NCBI GenBank assembly: GCA_027619545.1
Contig: JAQCFT010000010.1
Span: forward strand, 1-34,144
Direction: 5' to 3'
DNA: 34,144 bases
Source: Verrucomicrobiota bacterium
GTDB taxonomy: Bacteria; Verrucomicrobiota; Verrucomicrobiia; Limisphaerales; AAA164-E04
Position 1 is the stretch's first letter; each line of letters starts with the position of its first letter. Shown in pieces: positions 25,034-33,604 of this stretch. The notes beneath the pieces are model-generated. The model had not been told where the DNA came from. It saw only the letters and a program-made list of their open reading frames with translations, and made no database searches. Both the position numbers and the translations under genes were made by a program.

Positions 25034-25070
25034 TCTCTGGAGTGCGCCGAGATATCGGAGCTCTGGATGC
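25034..25070 (+). repeat. REP-like palindromic unit, copy 2
   Basis: TCTCTGGAGTGCGCC, a centre with CCGA/TCGG pairing, then AGCTCTGGATGC. It is in the opposite orientation to copy 1 and directly adjacent, making a head-to-head pair of units. Confidence 0.55.
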
Positions 25071-25173
25071 GTTTCTCAGGCGTAGTTTGCGTTCAAAGTT
25101 CACCAGCGTGAACTCATGCGTGAGGAGTTTTCATCATGTTGTGTAGGCGGAAAATGACTGGTCCCTTTTCGTC

Positions 25174-26205
25174 TCAGTACGCAACACACCAAGACATTCG
25201 CAAGGCGAAATCCTTTTGAAAATCGGGGCGCCATCGGTGGACCGTGCCTCTCGGATGGACTTCGCTGGAATCCAGATCCTGATACCATCCATCATCCGCT
25301 CTGCGAAATTGTCCGCCCCAGCCTGGCTGGGTAGGATCGTGGGGCAGGTTGCCGCCTTTCGTTAGAAAGAAGAACCAGGAAGGTGTGTCGCCTTCCTTCA
25401 TGCAGCCATGAGGGTTGGGAGCGGTCCAGGTTTTGGTCGGGTAAAGTGCTCCCAATGGACCCTTGCTTCGGATGTGTTTGTCAATCCATTCCCGGCTTGT
25501 GAGGGATTCATCACCGCCCAGATACATGCCTCGGAACGTGGCTTCGCGTTTATCTTTTCCTTCTGGAGCTTTGTTTAGGATGTAGAACATCCCGGGAAAA
25601 GTCAGTCTCATCCAATCCGCGATGCTGTCCTGGTCTGCGATATCATAAACCCTGAATTTGCCTGTAACTGTTTTGAATTCTTCGGAAGTGCTATGGGTTT
25701 GGATGGACCACAAGGCTTGAGCGAGATCCGTTTGCCCTCCCCATATGGTAATGTTCAAAGGATCCTGAGGGGTCGCTTTGTTGATGCATTCGATGATCCA
25801 TCTGGAACCTTCAGTGTCATGCCCTTCACCGATGTGCTCGCGACCACGCAGGGGATTGCCTGATTTGATTTTTGAGGCAAGAGCGGCCTCGGTGGGCCAT
25901 CCGGTTTCGTGGCGAGATAGGTTGGGGATTACAGCTCCGTATGCTTGGATTGTTTGCCGTATCAGATCTGTGCGTGTTACAGATTCCTTGAGTTCCCCCG
26001 GGGTGCCTGATGCGCTGGCAATGAGCCCTTCTATCCGAAAGTGGTTGGCATACACCATCAAACGGACCAATGATTGTTGATCATCCGGATCTCCCCCGAT
26101 GTCGGTGAGCACTAAAAGGCGTGGCCTCACAGGTTGCTCTGCAAATGCTTCGAAAAACACACAGACCCCCATGAACCCCAGCATGATGCGGAAAAATCTT
26201 GGCAT
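25174..26205 (-). CDS. Exported DUF1593 (nucleoside-hydrolase-like) protein
   Basis: A 343-residue protein. The ATG at 26205 begins a clean signal peptide (MPRFFRIMLGFMGVCVFFEA); a longer in-frame start at 26295 would run deep into the ArsR gene and is rejected. Right after the signal comes RPRLLVLTDIGGDPDDQQSL, an acidic D-x3-DPDD motif resembling the calcium-binding, ribose-holding loop of IunH nucleoside hydrolases. It is followed by RIEGLIASASGT and NITIWGGQTDLAQALWSIQT, all typical of DUF1593 (PF07632). Members are extracellular and probably glycosidases; the substrate is undefined. The C-terminal carbohydrate-binding-like half found in larger relatives is absent, so this is the short form. 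It lies 32 nt downstream of ArsR. Confidence 0.82.
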   Translation of the reverse strand: MPRFFRIMLGFMGVCVFFEAFAEQPVRPRLLVLTDIGGDPDDQQSLVRLMVYANHFRIEGLIASASGTPGELKESVTRTDLIRQTIQAYGAVIPNLSRHETGWPTEAALASKIKSGNPLRGREHIGEGHDTEGSRWIIECINKATPQDPLNITIWGGQTDLAQALWSIQTHSTSEEFKTVTGKFRVYDIADQDSIADWMRLTFPGMFYILNKAPEGKDKREATFRGMYLGGDESLTSREWIDKHIRSKGPLGALYPTKTWTAPNPHGCMKEGDTPSWFFFLTKGGNLPHDPTQPGWGGQFRRADDGWYQDLDSSEVHPRGTVHRWRPDFQKDFALRMSWCVAY

Positions 26206-26237
26206 GAGAGCAATGGGTTGAGGGGGGATGGGTAACG

Positions 26238-26594
26238 TTATTCTCCTCGGAATGCGTTCTGTTGGGATTGAAAACGACGTTCCAGACTGCCGCAAACGTG
26301 GTCACATAATTCAAAAATGGACTTGTCTGCGATAAAGTAAAAGACATTCAAACCTTCCTTCCTTCGTGCAAGAATTCCCGAGTCGGTCAGGTTTTGAAGG
26401 TGACGGGAAGTGTTTGTTTGGGTGGTACCAACGAGTTCCATGAGTTCGGTGACATTTTTCTCTCCGGCCTCCAACGCGATGATCAACTTGAGTCTAGTTG
26501 GCTCACTCAAGGCTTTAAAGCGTGCCGCAATCATTTCCAGTGCTTCACCAGACATGTTACGACGCTGTTGTTTTGAACTCATGCATTGCATCAT
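26238..26594 (-). CDS. ArsR-family winged-helix regulator
   Basis: A 118-residue protein with the standard ArsR fold: ALSEPTRLKLIIAL, ELMELVGTTQTNTSRHLQNL as the recognition helix, then SGILARRKEGLNVFYFI as the wing. The classical metal-binding ELCxCxL box of ArsR/SmtB in helix 3 is missing, but the C-terminal helix has Cys97 and Cys101 (ELCDHVCGSL), a CxxxC pair that could bind metal or sense redox state. ATG 26594 is used; ATG 26582 is possible. It is divergent from the Cys-rich exported protein, with overlapping candidate promoters, so it likely represses that gene and itself, and DUF1593 may be in the same transcript. Confidence 0.88.
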   Translation of the reverse strand: MMQCMSSKQQRRNMSGEALEMIAARFKALSEPTRLKLIIALEAGEKNVTELMELVGTTQTNTSRHLQNLTDSGILARRKEGLNVFYFIADKSIFELCDHVCGSLERRFQSQQNAFRGE

Positions 26595-26605
26595 AAAGAA
26601 ACAGC

Positions 26606-26634
26606 TTGCAAACGCAACTTAATTTGTTTATGAT
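26606..26634 (+). promoter_or_regulatory. Candidate sigma-70 promoter for the Cys-rich protein gene
   Basis: TTGCAA at 26606-26611 and TATGAT at 26629-26634 are separated by exactly 17 nt, reading toward the ATG at 26669. Both hexamers are close to consensus. The -10 box lies inside the palindrome at 26629-26638. Confidence 0.55.
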
Positions 26635-26638
26635 CATA
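26629..26638. promoter_or_regulatory. Candidate ArsR operator palindrome
   Basis: TATGATCATA is a perfect 10-bp palindrome covering the -10 box of the plus-strand promoter. It also sits in the spacer of a minus-strand promoter candidate (TTGACC at 26645-26640, then TTAAGT 17 nt on) for arsR. A repressor bound here would shut both. ArsR operators are usually longer imperfect repeats, so the site may extend further. Confidence 0.45.
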
Positions 26639-26668
26639 TGGTCAATAAAAAATTAACTATATTTGACT

Positions 26669-27292
26669 ATGAAACCTATCAAAAATTCCTCTTGGAAAAC
26701 ACTCAACATTATTGTCATCAGTATGTTTTGTGTTTTGTTTGTCGCCGCCCAACCGATGCCTGTGGAGGCTCGGGACAACATCCATGCTTTGTTCAATCAG
26801 CATGAATTGATCAAGCGAAGTGTTGAGTTGACGGAAACCGGATATATTTCACTGACTGAAACGGAAGATGCAAAGCTTGCGAGTATATTGAAATCGCACG
26901 TACGTCAGATGAGAACACGGCTTAAATCCGGTAAAATGGTTCGCAGGTGGGATCCGGCATTTCCGGAAATGGTGATGCATTATGAGGATATGAATCACCA
27001 GATTGAGCCGACGGATAAAGGAATTAAAGTTATCGTTACCGGCACCACCCCTGAGGCAGTCAAAATTGCCCATAATCACGCCAAGATCGTCTCCGCTTTT
27101 GCGAAAAACGGGTGGGATGAACACGATGTCCGGCATCCGGCGGTCTTGACGGAAGAAGCCGTCGAATCCGAAAAAAGTGAACCATCATCAACTCCGGGGG
27201 CTGCTTGTTGTGAAAAAGGGTGCCGGGAATCGGTGGTAAAAGAATCGACCGAATCGTGTGGAAAAGCTTGTTGTATGAAGGCAGTCAAATAA
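26669..27292 (+). CDS. Exported hypothetical protein with Cys-rich C-terminal tail
   Basis: A 207-residue protein from ATG 26669 (a TTG two codons earlier is also in frame). The signal peptide is hydrophobic around IIVISMFCVLFVAAQ. The middle holds a conserved-looking block with possible His/Met ligands (MVMHYEDMNHQIE, GIKVIVTGTTPEAVKIAHNH, KIVSAFAKNGWDEHDVRHP), resembling a family of periplasmic proteins of unknown function. The last 30 residues contain CCEKGC and CGKACC, seven cysteines in all, suggesting a soft-metal or thiol-active site. Divergence from an ArsR regulator with a CxxxC pair supports a metal or oxidative-stress role. No enzyme motif was recognised. Its stop lies 3 nt from the convergent symporter gene. 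Confidence 0.75.
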   Translation: MKPIKNSSWKTLNIIVISMFCVLFVAAQPMPVEARDNIHALFNQHELIKRSVELTETGYISLTETEDAKLASILKSHVRQMRTRLKSGKMVRRWDPAFPEMVMHYEDMNHQIEPTDKGIKVIVTGTTPEAVKIAHNHAKIVSAFAKNGWDEHDVRHPAVLTEEAVESEKSEPSSTPGAACCEKGCRESVVKESTESCGKACCMKAVK

Positions 27293-27295
27293 GTC

Positions 27296-29230
27296 TTATT
27301 CTTGCTTGGTGGAAGTATGCCCGAAGAATCGATCGACCAGTGCAGTGTCAAGAGGTCGTGTGATTTTCGAAACCAGCACGGTTGCAGCGAGTGAGCCGGC
27401 GATGTCCCACATAAAGGGTTGGATGCCGAGGAATGAGTAGACTTTGAACTCGTGGTGGATGACATACCCGGCTATGTAAAGAATCAGGTGGGTACCGCAT
27501 CCTCCCAACATCCCGGCAATGATGCCTGTCCGTGTGACTTTCGGCCAGTAAAGTGCGAGGGCCATGGGGATCAGGAAGCAACCCGCCAGTCCTCCGGTTG
27601 CAAAGACAATCAGGTTCTGCAGGTACCTCGGCGGATTCAATACGGCCAATACCGCGGCGAGACCGATCAGGGTTGTTACCAGATAGGTCAGCCATTTGAT
27701 CGCTTTTTCTTTGGCGTTGGGATTGATGTGGTGTTGGTAAACATCGCGCACCACCCCGGATGAGACCATCAACAGAAAACTGTCCACACTACTCATCACT
27801 GCCGCAAATGGAGCTGCAACAATGAGTCCGGTCAACCAGGGCATGCCGGCATTGACCGAGAGGGTGCGGGCCATTTCAGGCATGATTCGATCGGGGTCTA
27901 TTTCCATGCCGGGCAGAATCACCCGCGCACAGCAGAATATTATGATCAATGGGAAATAAATGGCGGTGTAGTAAAGCGACACCACAATGATGGAGCGTTT
28001 GAGGACCCGGCTGTCGGTGAAGGCCATTTGGCGCACCATGTTGCTGGGCTGGCCTGCCCCGCCAAAAGCCCAGAAAACAAAGAAACTGAATGCCATGCCC
28101 AGAGAGAGAAAACCCACGTCTTCCTTGGGGTGTGGGCCGGGAGGTCGGACGTAAACACCTGTTTGCCCTGCGCCGCTGGCATAAGGCGTATTGGACACCA
28201 GTGTCACGGTTCCCCATTCTGAGAGGTTCAGCGATTGGTCGATGATTTTTTGTGGTGGATCCGGTTGGATCAGGACTTCCACTCCTTTCAGGTCAGCTTG
28301 ACCTGCTTTCAGAATGGTATGATCTGCCACGCGAAGAATCTGATTGTCAGATGATTTAATCCAAACGCCTTTGGGAAGAGCCACGTCCTCTTCCAAAGGT
28401 GATTTCCATTGAATATCCACTTTCCCCATTTGAGGAGGTTCCATTTTTGCCAATTCCACGGTGGCTTTGCTGAGACCTCCCACCTGACTCAATACCAGCA
28501 CAAGCATGACCATGACTCCGATCACCATGACAATGCCTTGCATCACATCGGTCCAGACGACGGCACGAAAACCGCCGTAAGTCGTGTAAACAATGACGGT
28601 GCCTGCAAACAGGATCAGGCAAAGCAGGTAATCGGCGTCGGTTGCCTGCGTCAGGGCAAATTGACCTTTCCACCCGGCTACCCAGTTCACCGCGGTTTGA
28701 AAGGAATCGATATCCTTCAACAAAGTGGCAAGAATTTCGCTGCCGGCTTTGAATTGGGCCAACAGATAAAAGAACATGAAGAAAGTTAACAATCCTGTAG
28801 CCACCAATCCGACGGAAGGACTGCCGAAACGTTCCCTCAGGATGTCGGGAACAGTCACGGCATTGGCCTTTCTTGAAACCTGGTTCAGTCGTTTGGCAAG
28901 TAGTCCTGTCGTGACCAAAGGAACGATCATGTAACTGGCGATCCAAAGGGCGAGGATCCACCCGTGCGTATAGATTAACGCAGGGAACCCCATAAAACTT
29001 CCGCCCGACGCATTGGTGGCGGCAAACGTGAGGGCAAAGGCCCACATGCCCAGTCCTCGACTGCCGAGAAAGTATTCACTGACGAATTCCTTTTTGGAAC
29101 TACGCACCCTGCCGGCCAACCAGGCAAGCCCGAACACCAGGAGCATGTAAGCAAAGAAACTTCCGAGGGCGGCGTTCTGGCCCTGGGAGTTTCCAATGGC
29201 GTTTTGGATGAGGTTTTCTAGAGATTGCAT
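27296..29230 (-). CDS. Sodium:solute symporter (SSS family, PanF-like)
   Basis: A 644-residue inner-membrane protein with about 13 transmembrane helices. ATG 29230 (MQSLENLIQNAIGN) was chosen because the upstream in-frame start at 29260 overlaps the previous gene. SSS features (PF00474): FFAYMLLVFGLAWLAGR, YFLGSRGLGMWAFALTFAAT followed by NASGGSFMGFP, TTYGGFRAVVWTDVMQG, and FAAVMSSVDSFLLMVSSGVV. A long soluble loop (~260-370) between helices is larger than in PanF itself. The small YhdT-like protein encoded just upstream is the usual partner of PanF-type carriers. The substrate is likely a carboxylate or sugar acid taken up with sodium; pantothenate is not assumed. Confidence 0.9.
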   Translation of the reverse strand: MQSLENLIQNAIGNSQGQNAALGSFFAYMLLVFGLAWLAGRVRSSKKEFVSEYFLGSRGLGMWAFALTFAATNASGGSFMGFPALIYTHGWILALWIASYMIVPLVTTGLLAKRLNQVSRKANAVTVPDILRERFGSPSVGLVATGLLTFFMFFYLLAQFKAGSEILATLLKDIDSFQTAVNWVAGWKGQFALTQATDADYLLCLILFAGTVIVYTTYGGFRAVVWTDVMQGIVMVIGVMVMLVLVLSQVGGLSKATVELAKMEPPQMGKVDIQWKSPLEEDVALPKGVWIKSSDNQILRVADHTILKAGQADLKGVEVLIQPDPPQKIIDQSLNLSEWGTVTLVSNTPYASGAGQTGVYVRPPGPHPKEDVGFLSLGMAFSFFVFWAFGGAGQPSNMVRQMAFTDSRVLKRSIIVVSLYYTAIYFPLIIIFCCARVILPGMEIDPDRIMPEMARTLSVNAGMPWLTGLIVAAPFAAVMSSVDSFLLMVSSGVVRDVYQHHINPNAKEKAIKWLTYLVTTLIGLAAVLAVLNPPRYLQNLIVFATGGLAGCFLIPMALALYWPKVTRTGIIAGMLGGCGTHLILYIAGYVIHHEFKVYSFLGIQPFMWDIAGSLAATVLVSKITRPLDTALVDRFFGHTSTKQE

Positions 29231-29256
29231 GGGGTGTTTGCCGAGCCTTGCATGGG

Positions 29257-29562
29257 TCAATCTTGTTCCTCGGAGTTGGACTGGGAGGGATCTTCCAGCG
29301 GATCATCCTTCATGAATTTTGAAGCAAACCCGATGATCACGATATTTGCTCCCAGCCAGGGAACGGCAATGCCCCAGAACACCCACTTTGGAAATCCGAG
29401 TATGATTTCTGTCGGAGTATCTTGAGCGGCACCATAGCCCAGCCAGGCGGATATGCCGACCACCCACAGTGCAAATGCCGCCCATATGATGAGTATCCAG
29501 AATGTTTCGCGTTTGGAGTTTAGAAATACCGGGTCAATGGATTTAGGCGAATGATGAGGCAT
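29257..29562 (-). CDS. Small membrane protein, DUF997/YhdT-like
   Basis: A 101-residue protein with two hydrophobic helices (ILIIWAAFALWVVGISAWLG and WVFWGIAVPWLGANIVIIGF) and a GFPKWVFWGIAVPW motif typical of DUF997/YhdT proteins. In Proteobacteria yhdT precedes panF in the same order; here too it precedes an SSS symporter by about 26 nt. ATG 29562 is preferred over a TTG at 29571. The acidic C-terminal tail is cytoplasmic or periplasmic. It is probably an accessory subunit of the transporter. Confidence 0.78.
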   Translation of the reverse strand: MPHHSPKSIDPVFLNSKRETFWILIIWAAFALWVVGISAWLGYGAAQDTPTEIILGFPKWVFWGIAVPWLGANIVIIGFASKFMKDDPLEDPSQSNSEEQD

Positions 29563-29577
29563 GGGATACAATTCGAA

Positions 29578-30681
29578 TCAAGGTTTCCAAATGGGCGTTT
29601 TAACTGAATACGCGAAGGACTCTCCACTCCAGTTCAACTCGGTGGTTTTCTCCCTCTCCATGGTTTGCATGTGGTTGATCAAGGTCGACCATAGCTGTGT
29701 CCGTCCAAGTGGCCAGGCTGCCTCCTTGCCTTCCAGGAAAGGGATGATGCGTTCCATCAGGCGACTGTATTGGTGGTCGTTGGGTTTTGGTGGGCGATAA
29801 AATTGTGCCGACACCATACTGCCGTCCTTGGTTTGCGCCGCAAAATGATCGTCGTTCAGGACTCCGTCCATGGTGATGACCGTTGATTTCAATCCATCGT
29901 TATGCTCCAGGATCCAGGCTCGCGTTCCTTTTGCCATGTTGGGAATCATGCCCAGACCGACAATATCCTGAGTGCGCCCGTCGATGGTTGCGTCTCCCAG
30001 TTTGCTGTTGGTGCGGGAGACGGCTGCAGAGAAAACGTCCCAGGAAAATTTCCCCTCGCGTGCCGCTTTCCAGACTTGGGCGCCTTCGAGGCGTTTGATG
30101 TTTGCGATACCGGATTCGCCGCCTCTCCGATGGGCGGTCAGTGCGAGTAATGCGTCGAGACCTTCCTGTTCGGCGTAGGGAAATGCTCCCCTCACTAAAA
30201 CGACCACTTCCTTCAAGTCGGCGCCGACCGGAATATTCCGTTCCGGCAAACGCCAGGTCCAGGGCAAGGGGGTGCTGAATTGAACTTGCATACGACCTTC
30301 TTTGACAAAGGAGGACATCACTTCTTGTGAAAGCCCCCCGGACGGACCCACAACCCAGCCTGGTTTGCTGGAGCCGTATTTGTCCGCAATTGAATGCGTA
30401 TACTGGGAACAGCACGCCCAACTGTCTTCTATGCCCGGCGCCAGAATCCAACAGTCGGCTTCCTCCAAGACATCTTTCATATCGTCGTGGATGACCAGTT
30501 TGGGAGTCCCTTTTCTGCTTTCCAATAGTTGCTTACGGGAAAGTCCGTGAACGAGGACGGATTCAAAAGGCGATTCAAAAAAACGACCTTCAGACGGCCA
30601 ACCCGTGAGGCAACGATCCAGGAGTTGTTGAGCGGGTGTATTCTGGTCGAGATAGACGCTTATTAATCCAAGTTTTTTCAT
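29578..30681 (-). CDS. Protein of unknown function, paralogue of the Tat-exported protein at 30716-32038
   Basis: A 367-residue protein without an export signal from ATG 30681; an in-frame start at 30723 would overlap the upstream gene. Family segments shared with its neighbour are PWTWRLPERNIPVGADLKEV, a YAEQEGLDALLAL region, HRRGGESGIANIKRLEGAQV and a WILEHNDGLKSTVITMDGVL block. The N-terminus (KKLGLISVYLDQNTPAQQLL) is shaped like a Rossmann or flavodoxin strand-loop-helix, but the nucleotide motif is not clear. I do not recognise a named family. Its place beside a sodium symporter suggests processing of an imported compound, which is inference. Confidence 0.72.
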   Translation of the reverse strand: MKKLGLISVYLDQNTPAQQLLDRCLTGWPSEGRFFESPFESVLVHGLSRKQLLESRKGTPKLVIHDDMKDVLEEADCWILAPGIEDSWACCSQYTHSIADKYGSSKPGWVVGPSGGLSQEVMSSFVKEGRMQVQFSTPLPWTWRLPERNIPVGADLKEVVVLVRGAFPYAEQEGLDALLALTAHRRGGESGIANIKRLEGAQVWKAAREGKFSWDVFSAAVSRTNSKLGDATIDGRTQDIVGLGMIPNMAKGTRAWILEHNDGLKSTVITMDGVLNDDHFAAQTKDGSMVSAQFYRPPKPNDHQYSRLMERIIPFLEGKEAAWPLGRTQLWSTLINHMQTMEREKTTELNWSGESFAYSVKTPIWKP

Positions 30682-30715
30682 GCTGACTGTTTTTTTTGTT
30701 GCATGTTGCCTGCTC

Positions 30716-32038
30716 TTATCCACGCCAATAAGTGGATAAAGGTTCGACCTGATATTGGACGTCCAGTTCCGGTGTGTTCAGTTTGACCTCTCCTCTGTAA
30801 AGCGATTCCACTCCGAACAAAGTCATGCCTGATGTCAGTAAAGTGCGTTCCGGCGGATAGGTCGCCTTGCCTGATAGAATGGTTTCTTCAATGCGATGGG
30901 AGAGGGGATTGAAGAAATCAGCTGTGGTGGTTTGTCTTGGTGGCATGGGAAGGTGCATTTGGCAGGAGGTGATCTTGCCATTGCCCATCATGCCGGCGTA
31001 AGTGAAATCCAATACGAGACCGTTCAACATGAACAATGTGGTTTTGAATCCATCGTTGTGTTCAATGAAATACGCAACGGCACCCGGGCTGGCTTGTTGT
31101 ATCCAGTCCAATGCAGGAGGTTTGAATGACCATTCATTGGGCGCCTTGCATTGGTGGCTGCGAGCTAGCGCGGCCATTAAAAGTTCGCGTGTAGAGTCCC
31201 GTTTCTCCAGCAATGGCCAGATATCAGCTCCACGCACTGCGTGAACGGATTTGACGCCAGTTTCGCCACCGGCTCTCCGTTCGGACATGCATTGTGCGGT
31301 TTCCAAACCGTGAATGTCATAAGAATCGATACCGCCGTAACACACGCTGACGCTCTCATGCAGGTCGGCATTCCAGGGAATGTCCACCGACGGAATCCTC
31401 CAGGTGACCGGCAAGGATGAACCAGCCAGGAAGGCAAAATCGAGTCGTTTGGAATCTTCTACCATCTCGACACATTCGTTCCAATCGGTAGAAAGATGTT
31501 TGTCGTTGAACACCGGAACAGATCGTCCGCTGCTTTCGAACACCTCGATCATCTCCTTGAAAAACCGGTAACGAGGATAACGTTTTTGACCTTTGTCGTT
31601 GTTTGGGTAGTCCCCGTGTTCGGCGATGATGATCACACCATCGACATCCAGCTTGTTGCCTCCCTGCGTCAATGCATCGGCAATGGTGGGGTAGATGGGA
31701 ACTCCATGGCGTCGTTCACGGTCCCTCGCGAGGTCGGTCTCGGGAAACTGGTCGACATAGAGCGAGGTCAGCTTGATGCGCGGATAGTAATGTTCCCCAT
31801 GCCAACCGTAGCCTTCCAGTAATCGGTCGATAAAATGTTGGGCATGACTGTGCCTGCGCACCTCCGTGGCCAGCAATGCCACTCGGGGCGGGTTGCTGGG
31901 GTCCGGGTGCGATTTGCTGAACGCTGCGGACAATTGACCACAACCAGCCGCAACACTGGTCAGGGACAACGTTTTCAAGAACGTCCGACGATTCCACAAC
32001 GTGGAAGCCTGGTCTGAATATGGTATTGGATCATTCAT
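30716..32038 (-). CDS. Tat-exported protein of unknown function, paralogue of the gene downstream
   Basis: A 440-residue protein with a twin-arginine signal (NRRTFLKTLSLTSVAAGCGQ); the cysteine in AAGCG could be a lipobox-type site. After the signal, PPRVALLATEVRRHSHAQHF is followed by a GVIIIAEHGDYP block. Segments shared with the downstream protein are LPVTWRIPSVDIPWNADLHE, RRAGGETGVKSVHAVRGADI and YFIEHNDGFKTTLFMLNGLV. The remaining catalytic signature is not recognised; similar proteins occur in Planctomycetota and Verrucomicrobiota. It starts the minus-strand operon (Tat paralogue, cytoplasmic paralogue, YhdT-like, symporter) and is divergent from a PQQ-propeller gene across 135 bp, which must hold both promoters. 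Confidence 0.75.
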   Translation of the reverse strand: MNDPIPYSDQASTLWNRRTFLKTLSLTSVAAGCGQLSAAFSKSHPDPSNPPRVALLATEVRRHSHAQHFIDRLLEGYGWHGEHYYPRIKLTSLYVDQFPETDLARDRERRHGVPIYPTIADALTQGGNKLDVDGVIIIAEHGDYPNNDKGQKRYPRYRFFKEMIEVFESSGRSVPVFNDKHLSTDWNECVEMVEDSKRLDFAFLAGSSLPVTWRIPSVDIPWNADLHESVSVCYGGIDSYDIHGLETAQCMSERRAGGETGVKSVHAVRGADIWPLLEKRDSTRELLMAALARSHQCKAPNEWSFKPPALDWIQQASPGAVAYFIEHNDGFKTTLFMLNGLVLDFTYAGMMGNGKITSCQMHLPMPPRQTTTADFFNPLSHRIEETILSGKATYPPERTLLTSGMTLFGVESLYRGEVKLNTPELDVQYQVEPLSTYWRG

Positions 32039-32173
32039 GAGCCGAAAGTCGGTTCTTGTCTAGGATGTGTCCGGATAGTGCCTTGATAAGAGGGAAACGT
32101 CAATCGGAATGGGGCGGTGGCTGTCCAAACTATTTCCTTTCAAATTTTTCTCATGCTCGTAGGTTTCAATGCC

Positions 32174-33538
32174 ATGAAAAATCACCGCCATGATGCATTG
32201 CTCATCCGCCTTTGCTGTATGTTGTTTGTTTTTGTTTTCGTTGCAAAAGCTGAAGACTGGCCAAGGTTTCTTGGACCCACAGCGGATTGTATCTCTACTG
32301 AAACCGGTCTGCTGGATGAATGGCCCGAGCAAGGCCCGCCCCGAATCTGGAAGAAGGAAATCGGCACCGGATACAGCGCACCTTCCGTCAAAGATGGAAG
32401 GTTGGTGCTGCATCATCGGCTCGGGGATGAAGAAATTGTTGAAGCCATGGATCCTTTGAATGGAGAAACGATGTGGAAGCACTCTTATCCTTCCAGCTAC
32501 AGAGATCCCTATGGTTACAACAATGGGCCACGTTGTTCGCCCTTATTGACGGAAGATCGTTGTTATGTTTTTGGCGCGGAAGGCAAATTGCTTTGTTTGA
32601 ATGTTCAGACGGGAGAAAACGTATGGATGAGGGACGTTTCCAAGGATTTTCAAATTCCCAACGCATTCTTCGGAGTGGGCAGTACTCCGCTGTTGGAAGA
32701 GGATAAATTAATCGTCATGGTTGGGGGGCAGCCCAATTCCGGCGTGGTTGCCTTCGATGCATCTACCGGCAGAACAATTTGGGAAAGTGTGGGTAAGGAC
32801 ACATGGGATGGCGAACGGAAAACCGGATGGCGTGGGGAACCGTTCATCCAGTGGCAGGGACTCGAGAAACAAGCATCCTACGCTTCCCCCGTGGCGGCCA
32901 CGATACACGGGAAACGTCATGTGCTGTGTTTCATGCGTCAGGGTTTGGTTTCGTTGGATCCTGAAACAGGTAAGGAAAACTTTCATTATTGGTTTCGGGC
33001 GACGGTCAATGAAAGCGTCAACGCCATGAATCCGGTGGTTTCCGGTGATACCATTTTGATTTCGGCTGCTTACTATCGAGTGGGATCGGTGTTGCTGAAG
33101 GTGGCCCCGGACGGAAGGTCGGTGGATCAGGTGTGGCGTTCGTTGGCCTTGGAAGTGCATTGGACCACGCCGGTCCTGCTGGACGGAAACCTGTATGCTT
33201 TCAGCGGGCGCAACGAACCGGATGCACGTTTTCGTTGTGTGGAGATGGCAACCGGCAAAGTGCACTGGGATCAGGACGAAAGCTGGCGCAAGAGTTACTC
33301 AGGACCGCCCGAAAAATATGGACGTGGTTCCGCCGTCTATGCCGATGGAAAACTCATCGTCATGGGGGAAGCCGGACAACTGGGTTTGTTCAAACCCAAC
33401 ACAACCGAACCCACCGAGATCAGCAAATTCCAGGTGCCCGAAATGAAGTATCCCTGCTGGACCGCCCCGGTGTTGTCTGACAAGAAGCTTTACCTCCGAT
33501 GTGAGGATCGCCTGATTTGTTATGATCTGAAAGAGTAG
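32174..33538 (+). CDS. Exported PQQ-type beta-propeller protein
   Basis: A 454-residue protein from ATG 32174; earlier in-frame starts (GTG 32117, ATG 32153) lengthen the part ahead of the hydrophobic signal (CCMLFVFVFVAKAE) with no benefit. Mature start EDWPRFLGPTADCI matches the DDWPHFLGP opening of the fusion protein at 5304. Repeated PQQ_2 blades follow, for instance VEAMDPLNGETMWKH, LLCLNVQTGENVWMRD and VVAFDASTGRTIWESVG. Such propellers (PF13360) are related to BamB and quinoprotein dehydrogenases, but PQQ binding is rarely shown in this subgroup. It is the same propeller class as the N-terminal half of the 5304-7778 fusion, but as a single-domain protein. Confidence 0.83.
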   Translation: MKNHRHDALLIRLCCMLFVFVFVAKAEDWPRFLGPTADCISTETGLLDEWPEQGPPRIWKKEIGTGYSAPSVKDGRLVLHHRLGDEEIVEAMDPLNGETMWKHSYPSSYRDPYGYNNGPRCSPLLTEDRCYVFGAEGKLLCLNVQTGENVWMRDVSKDFQIPNAFFGVGSTPLLEEDKLIVMVGGQPNSGVVAFDASTGRTIWESVGKDTWDGERKTGWRGEPFIQWQGLEKQASYASPVAATIHGKRHVLCFMRQGLVSLDPETGKENFHYWFRATVNESVNAMNPVVSGDTILISAAYYRVGSVLLKVAPDGRSVDQVWRSLALEVHWTTPVLLDGNLYAFSGRNEPDARFRCVEMATGKVHWDQDESWRKSYSGPPEKYGRGSAVYADGKLIVMGEAGQLGLFKPNTTEPTEISKFQVPEMKYPCWTAPVLSDKKLYLRCEDRLICYDLKE

Positions 33539-33604
33539 ATGCGTAAGGGTTCGCACATCAGGAGTCCGGTTTCATTATACTTCCCGACGGTAGGATTACG
33601 CCAA

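Larger units (their letters stand above)
24876..25173. other. Intergenic region holding two REP-like units, no gene
   Basis: A 298-bp gap between the 3' end of the DUF1593 gene and the recD2 start. Both genes are on the minus strand, so it contains the recD2 upstream region. Apart from the two palindromic units at 24994-25070, nothing coding is supported. Confidence 0.6.
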
